Assembly: GCF_028206995.1 (NCBI RefSeq)
Contig: NZ_JAQLFL010000004.1
Span: forward strand, 142,338 to 181,138
Direction of reading: 5' to 3'
Source: Collinsella aerofaciens
GTDB taxonomy: Bacteria > Actinomycetota > Coriobacteriia > Coriobacteriales > Coriobacteriaceae
DNA length: 38,801 nt
The notes beneath the pieces were generated by a model. The model was not told the origin of the DNA. It saw nothing but the letters and a program-made list of their open reading frames with translations, and made no database searches. The position numbers and the translations under genes are program-made. Positions 34,615 through 38,801 of this stretch are shown in pieces (the stretch's first letter is position 1; each line of letters opens with the position of its first letter).

Positions 34615-35235
34615 TTATTCCGAGGCGTCCTCTGGTGCGGGATGTCGCTCCAGATAGTCGCCCAGCATCTTAAAGTCTTCCTCCAACAGCTCCTGCCACG
34701 CCGGATTGCGCAGCGCTGCTGCCGGATGGAACGTGGGCATTACTACAAAATGCCCCATCTGGTGGAACCTACCGCGCAGCTTAGTAATGCCAATCTCGGT
34801 CTTAAGCACAAAGTGCGTCGCGGGGTTGCCGAGCGTCACGATGATATCGGGCCAGATGCTACGAATCTGCTCACGCAAAAACGGCGAGCAAGCCAGCACT
34901 TCCTCGGGGCGCGGATTGCGGTTTCCCGGCGGGCGGCACTTAAGCACATTGGCAATGTAGACGTCTTCGCGTTTAAGACCCGCCAGGGACAAAATGCCGT
35001 TGAGGTCCTCGCCTGCCGCCCCCACAAAGGGTTCGCCCTGCAAATCCTCATTGCGGCCCGGTGCCTCGCCAATAAACATCACGCGAGCGCGGGGGTTTCC
35101 CACGCCAAACACGATATTGTGACGCGACTGGTAGAGCTGGCAGAGGTGACAATCGCCCAGAACGGCCTCAATTTCCTCGAGTGCGACCTCACGTGGTGCC
35201 TGATGGGTATGGCCGGGGATGTGCATGACGCCCAT
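34615..35235 (-). CDS. Type-4 uracil-DNA glycosylase
   Basis: A 206-residue DNA-repair enzyme that removes uracil from DNA. Motif 1 is GEAPGRNEDLQGEPF and motif 3 HPAAALRNP, as in family 4 glycosylases. Cysteines in CHLC (about residues 29-32), CRPPGNRNP and further downstream (LACSPF) are placed to bind the 4Fe-4S cluster of this family. AGGAG lies 6 nt before the ATG. It is 8 nt past the alr stop and 12 nt before tsaE, inside the operon. Confidence 0.93.
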   Translation of the reverse strand: MGVMHIPGHTHQAPREVALEEIEAVLGDCHLCQLYQSRHNIVFGVGNPRARVMFIGEAPGRNEDLQGEPFVGAAGEDLNGILSLAGLKREDVYIANVLKCRPPGNRNPRPEEVLACSPFLREQIRSIWPDIIVTLGNPATHFVLKTEIGITKLRGRFHQMGHFVVMPTFHPAAALRNPAWQELLEEDFKMLGDYLERHPAPEDASE

Positions 35236-35243
35236 AGCGGCTC

Positions 35244-36389
35244 CTACACGTAGACCTTGTCGAGACGCATGCCAAAGCCGCAGGCGACCTCGTAGTTAAT
35301 CGTTCCGCGCAGTCGGGCCATCTCGTCCATAGTGATCTCGGCATCGCCATCGCGGCCGACAATAATCATCTCATCACCATGTTCGGCCTCGGAAATCTCG
35401 TGTGCCGGGTTGGACTGAATGGCGACCATAAACTGGTCCATGCAGATATTGCCAACCTGATGCACACGCTCGCCGCGATACAGCACATCCATACGATTGG
35501 AAAGCGTACGCGATAGGCCGTCGGCATAACCGATCGGCAGCGTGCAGATCTGAACGCGTGTACGCGGTACGCGGTAGGTAAAACCGTAGCCCACGCCCTC
35601 ACCCATCGCAGGGTGCGCCACGCGCGTCACGCGCGCATGGACGCTCATAACGGGATCAAGCTGCATCACGCGGCCACTCAGCTCGCACGGCTGCATGCCA
35701 TACAAGCCAACGCCGGCGCGAATCATATCAAAATGCATCGAGGGGTCGAGCATCGAAGACGGCGTGTTGGCGCAGTGCACGATACCGCACTCAAAACCCG
35801 CATCCTTAATGGCCTGAACGGCCTCGGTAAAGCGCTGACACTGCAGCTTGTAGTCCCAGCCCGAAGGTTCATCGGCCGTGGCGAAGTGCGTAAATACGCC
35901 GTCGCACTGAATACCGCGATGGAAATTAATACCGCGGACAAAGTCGAGCACCTGCGTGTAATGTACGCCGATGCGGTTCATGCCCGTCTCGATGGCGAGA
36001 TGATACTTGCCCACTTTGCCCGCCGCGACGGCACATTCGCCATACGCAAGAGCAAAGTCAGACGTATAGACCGAGGGCATGATATCAAACTCGAGCAACG
36101 TCGGAATGGCCTCGATAGGCGGCTCGCTTAGGATGAGGATGGGTTTCGTTATCCCGCCCTGTCGGAGCTCAACGCCCTCGTTAACCGTCGCCACGGCAAA
36201 CATGTCGGCACCGGCCGAATACATGATCTTGGCGCACTCAACAGCTCCATGACCATAAGCATCGGCCTTGACCACGCAGCACAGGCGCTGACGTGGATTC
36301 AGCAAGTTCTTATAGGCCCTCGTGTTGCGACGGAGCGCCCCGCGGTCGATCTCAACCCAGGACCAGCGCGTCAAATCGGCTTTATTCAT
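35244..36389 (-). CDS. alr: Alanine racemase
   Basis: A 381-residue PLP enzyme that makes D-alanine for peptidoglycan. Lys41 in VVKADAYGHG binds PLP. The catalytic tyrosine lies in GVGYGFTYR, and LPIGYADGLSR and GNICMDQFMV are family motifs. It follows nnr by 2 nt. Although the operon is mostly repair and modification genes, nnr-alr adjacency is common in bacteria. Confidence 0.96.
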   Translation of the reverse strand: MNKADLTRWSWVEIDRGALRRNTRAYKNLLNPRQRLCCVVKADAYGHGAVECAKIMYSAGADMFAVATVNEGVELRQGGITKPILILSEPPIEAIPTLLEFDIMPSVYTSDFALAYGECAVAAGKVGKYHLAIETGMNRIGVHYTQVLDFVRGINFHRGIQCDGVFTHFATADEPSGWDYKLQCQRFTEAVQAIKDAGFECGIVHCANTPSSMLDPSMHFDMIRAGVGLYGMQPCELSGRVMQLDPVMSVHARVTRVAHPAMGEGVGYGFTYRVPRTRVQICTLPIGYADGLSRTLSNRMDVLYRGERVHQVGNICMDQFMVAIQSNPAHEISEAEHGDEMIIVGRDGDAEITMDEMARLRGTINYEVACGFGMRLDKVYV

Positions 36390-36391
36390 GA

Positions 36392-38008
36392 TTAGTCATC
36401 CGACCCTTCGTCCATGATTCCCAGATCTTCGAGCGCATCCTTTGCCGCCAGTTCCATGGCAGGACCGATCAAGTCGATAAGATCGGTCGCGATGACGCTC
36501 TTCTCACCATACTCCGTCGCCGCGGCAAAACCGGCGTAGCTGTGAAGTGCGACGGCGTACGAATACAGCAACTCCCAACGATCCATCTCGTCGCGCATAG
36601 TGGCAAGCGTGCCGGCCAAAATACCCGCGAGAACATCACCCGAACCGGCAGTTGCCAGAGAAGCCGGACCCGAGAGCGGCAGCAGCACACGCTCAACGCC
36701 ACAGATAGCCGTCGTCGGCCCCTTGGCAATGACAACCAGGTTGTCGGAGCCTGCAGCCCAGACAACCTTCTGCGCGGCCGCAATCGCGGTACCAAGGTCG
36801 TTCACCTCGTCACCGGCAACCAGACGCGAAAGCTCACGATAGTGCGGCGTCATAACCAACGGCTGCTCGCGACGATACATCTCGGGGTTACTATCAATAC
36901 CGTCAATGGCAATCTTAGCAAGGCAGTTGAGTGCATCGGCATCCAAAATAAGCGGCACATCAAGCTCGAGCAAGCCCGAAACCACCTGCATAGCGCCGGC
37001 AGATGTCGTCATACCAGGACCGCACAGTACGCAGCTGTACTTCTTTGCAATCTCGCACACCGTCATGCGCGCAGCGGCGCCAAAGGAGCCGCGGGAATCA
37101 GACGGAATAGCAAAGACGGGAATCGAAGGAAGTGCCATGCGAATAAGATTGGCGCAGGCGTCAGGAGCCGCAACTGCCACGTAACCAGCACCCGCGCGAG
37201 CTGCAGACTTGGCCGCCATAATGGCAGCACCAGGATATTGCGCAGATCCGGCGACAATAAGCACAGAGCCACGGGAATACTTATCGATATTCGTAGGTAG
37301 TGGAGCAAAGTAATCAACTAAGTCACCGGGCTCGACAATCTCGGCGGCGTGGTCGATATCATCGATGACCTCGTCAAGACGGTCGTAAAGATTGCCGCAG
37401 ATCAAATCGCCAGCATACTCAGGGCCATCGGCGCTATACAAACCAATCTTGGGCGCAATCATCGTCACCGTATGCTCGGCACGAATGCAGTCGTCATCAA
37501 CAACGCCCGTCTCGGCATTCAGGCCCGAGGGGACATCAATGGATACGACACAGTCGGCGCATTCATTGACCGTAGGAATCCAGATGGAGAACGGCGCACG
37601 CAGATTCCCGTGAAAACCGGTACCAAAAATGGCATCGACAACAACATCGGCCTTATCGATCAAAACCTCGAGTTCATCACGCGAGGGGCCGACGCAAACG
37701 TGCACATCGCGGCCGGCAGTACGACGAGCAACATGACGTGCCAGAGCAGCAGGAATCTCATCCGGCTCAACCGGAGAAACGATATCCACGTCCACACCCT
37801 TATGGCTCAGAATATCGGCGGCAACCCAACCGTCGCCGCCATTATTACCAAAACCGACCAGAACGAGAACCCGATCGGGATTGAGCTTCAAGATCTCGTT
37901 GGCGGCAAACTCACCCGCGAGCTCCATAAGCTCGGCCTTCGAAGTCCCTTCGCGTTCGATGATATCCTCGAGACGAACGACTTCTTCGGTACTCAAAACC
38001 GGTTTCAT
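36392..38008 (-). CDS. nnr: Bifunctional NAD(P)H-hydrate epimerase / ADP-dependent dehydratase
   Basis: A 538-residue metabolite-repair enzyme. The N-terminal ~215 residues are the epimerase (VGFGNNGGDG at 51-60, then DAIFGTGFHG and SIDVPSGLNAETG). The C-terminal ~300 residues are the ribokinase-like dehydratase (KYSRGSVLIVAGSAQYPGAAIMAA, LILDADALNCL, TPHYRELSRL, ATAGSGDVLAG). It repairs damaged hydrated NADH and NADPH. AGGAG lies 6 nt before the ATG. It begins immediately after the acpS stop. Confidence 0.96.
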   Translation of the reverse strand: MKPVLSTEEVVRLEDIIEREGTSKAELMELAGEFAANEILKLNPDRVLVLVGFGNNGGDGWVAADILSHKGVDVDIVSPVEPDEIPAALARHVARRTAGRDVHVCVGPSRDELEVLIDKADVVVDAIFGTGFHGNLRAPFSIWIPTVNECADCVVSIDVPSGLNAETGVVDDDCIRAEHTVTMIAPKIGLYSADGPEYAGDLICGNLYDRLDEVIDDIDHAAEIVEPGDLVDYFAPLPTNIDKYSRGSVLIVAGSAQYPGAAIMAAKSAARAGAGYVAVAAPDACANLIRMALPSIPVFAIPSDSRGSFGAAARMTVCEIAKKYSCVLCGPGMTTSAGAMQVVSGLLELDVPLILDADALNCLAKIAIDGIDSNPEMYRREQPLVMTPHYRELSRLVAGDEVNDLGTAIAAAQKVVWAAGSDNLVVIAKGPTTAICGVERVLLPLSGPASLATAGSGDVLAGILAGTLATMRDEMDRWELLYSYAVALHSYAGFAAATEYGEKSVIATDLIDLIGPAMELAAKDALEDLGIMDEGSDD

Positions 38009-38548
38009 CTATGCTCCTAGCGTATCTTGCGAAGCATCGCCCAGGTGCTCCGTCAATGCTGAATTCTGCAGCTGCTCAAGCTCATCTAAAACAGAGCGAG
38101 CCTCTTTAAATGTCTGCGCTACGCGTTTCTTGGTACTCACCTTTTCCTCTTTTGGCTTAGGCCGAGCATCTTCGGTAATCGCGATGGCATTCGCAACGGC
38201 TAAGTCTCCTGTAAGCGTAATGGAAAGAGCGACCTCAACAACACCCAGCTCTTGAGCGATCTCGAGAGCACGGCCCGAAAGCAGCGCTTTCGGTTTGCCG
38301 AGTTTATCACGCGTAACCGAAACATCCTTGCGACCAACGCCTTGACTAAAACCCGTGCCGAGAGCTTTAAGTACCGCCTCGCGCGAAGCAAAGCGGCTGG
38401 CATAGTGAGCAGCGGGACGCGATGATGCATCACAATACGCACGCTCTTCTTCGGTAAACACACGCCGAGCAAACGACGGCGTCTTTTCAAGAATTGATTT
38501 CATACGGGAAATCTCGACGATATCAACGCCGATACCAGCTTCAGCCAT
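38009..38548 (-). CDS. acpS: Holo-acyl-carrier-protein synthase with C-terminal extension
   Basis: A 179-residue phosphopantetheinyl transferase that activates acyl carrier protein for fatty-acid synthesis. Magnesium ligands are Asp9 (GIGVDIVEI) and Glu57 (FASREAVLKAL). GTGFSQGVGRKDVSV and VALSITLTGDLAVANAIA complete the fold by about residue 130. The remaining ~50 residues are an additional lysine- and glutamine-rich tail absent from most AcpS proteins. GGAGGTGA stands before the ATG at 38548; an in-frame ATG at 38560 overlaps that site. First gene of the six-gene operon. Confidence 0.94.
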   Translation of the reverse strand: MAEAGIGVDIVEISRMKSILEKTPSFARRVFTEEERAYCDASSRPAAHYASRFASREAVLKALGTGFSQGVGRKDVSVTRDKLGKPKALLSGRALEIAQELGVVEVALSITLTGDLAVANAIAITEDARPKPKEEKVSTKKRVAQTFKEARSVLDELEQLQNSALTEHLGDASQDTLGA

Positions 38549-38577
38549 GTTCACCTCCATATCGCACAGACTAAGTT

Positions 38578-38607
38578 ATTGTAGCCCGTTCACAGAAGAT
38601 GCGACAA
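38578..38607 (-). promoter_or_regulatory. Promoter of the acpS-nnr-alr-udg-tsaE-tsaBD operon
   Basis: On the minus strand TTGTCG (38602-38607) and TACAAT (38578-38583) are separated by 18 nt, about 30 nt upstream of the acpS start. Confidence 0.65.
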
Positions 38608-38665
38608 ACGAGGGTTATAAAACACAGCTACTATGTGAGACAAAAGCCCGCAAACGCAAAAAAAT

Positions 38666-38687
38666 GGGGAGGCCGCGAGGCCTCCCC
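38666..38687 (-). terminator. rRNA operon terminator
   Basis: A perfect 9-bp stem GGGGAGGCC / GGCCTCCCC with a GCGA loop, followed on the minus strand by ATTTTTTTGCG. It lies about 40 nt after the 5S rRNA 3' end. Confidence 0.93.
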
Positions 38688-38724
38688 CTTCTCAGTTCAA
38701 GCGTACGGCTCGGTGCCGTCCACC

Positions 38725-38801
38725 GGTCAGCGGCGCCCTGGCCTCCCACGGGCCGACCCCGCAGTACTCTCGGCGCGATGGGGCTTAGCTTCCGGGTTCG
38801 G
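38725..38801 (-). rRNA. 5S ribosomal RNA (3' part; 5' end beyond window)
   Basis: Read on the minus strand the sequence starts CCGAACCCGGAAGCTAAG, the universally conserved 5S segment. It continues through CCCATCGCGCCGAGAGTACTG and GTGGGAGGCCAGGGCGCCGC, matching the second half of actinobacterial 5S rRNA. The exact 3' end (about 38725) is estimated by comparison with remembered 5S sequences. Confidence 0.93.

Overview
The window looks like a chromosome segment of a gut-associated Coriobacteriia species, most likely Collinsella or a close relative. I infer this from the high GC content, the actinobacterial-type proteins, the density of PTS and sugar ABC genes, and a possible fructoselysine/glucoselysine PTS locus. 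No database search was possible, so the genus is an inference. The window holds 26 protein genes plus one short leader peptide, one tRNA-Gln and the 3' part of a 5S rRNA gene.

Layout. Positions 1-5573 (minus strand) form a catabolic operon. It encodes a mannose-family PTS (EIIA, EIIB, EIIC; EIID is probably beyond the left edge) and two different SIS-domain proteins that resemble the deglycases of fructoselysine/glucoselysine-6-phosphate metabolism (FrlB and GfrE/GfrF types). Two overlapping GntR/UTRA regulators lie upstream, and a GTATATAC operator sits in the operon promoter. Positions 5612-11216 hold a small unknown protein, a LacI regulator, murB, a Tat-exported coiled-coil NlpC/P60-like hydrolase and galE. 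Positions 11437-23863 form an alpha-glucan block: malQ, glgP, a carbohydrate ABC importer (ATPase, two permeases, Tat-type lipoprotein), a TreR-like repressor, and an alpha-glucoside-type PTS EIICB fused to a HAD phosphatase. A TTGTTTRAACAA-like palindrome recurs before malQ, before the ABC operon and between treR and the PTS gene, which suggests a shared regulator.

Positions 23977-28823 carry a polyprenyl synthase, a tandem peptidoglycan-binding-domain protein without a signal peptide, tRNA-Gln(TTG), and an orphan protein with a JetD/topoisomerase VI-A-like Toprim domain and a very long charged linker. cstA (29007-30896) has a long leader containing a 14-codon peptide rich in Ile and Val, followed by a strong intrinsic terminator, which looks like a transcription attenuator. 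Positions 31725-38548 are a tight housekeeping operon on the minus strand: acpS, nnr (NAD(P)H-hydrate repair), alr, type-4 uracil-DNA glycosylase, tsaE, and a TsaB-RimI-TsaD triple fusion. The 5S rRNA gene and its terminator close the window.

The most unusual content is non-coding. A family of long palindromic elements (three complete copies and one half copy) shares a 69-nt core. In each complete copy the core is flanked by long, perfectly complementary arms whose outer sequence is unique to that locus: 42 bp in two copies, 28 bp in the third. In two copies the element ends exactly 12 nt from the stop codon of the adjacent minus-strand gene. A second repeat type (15439-15651) places a 15-mer in alternating orientation about every 40 nt, six times.
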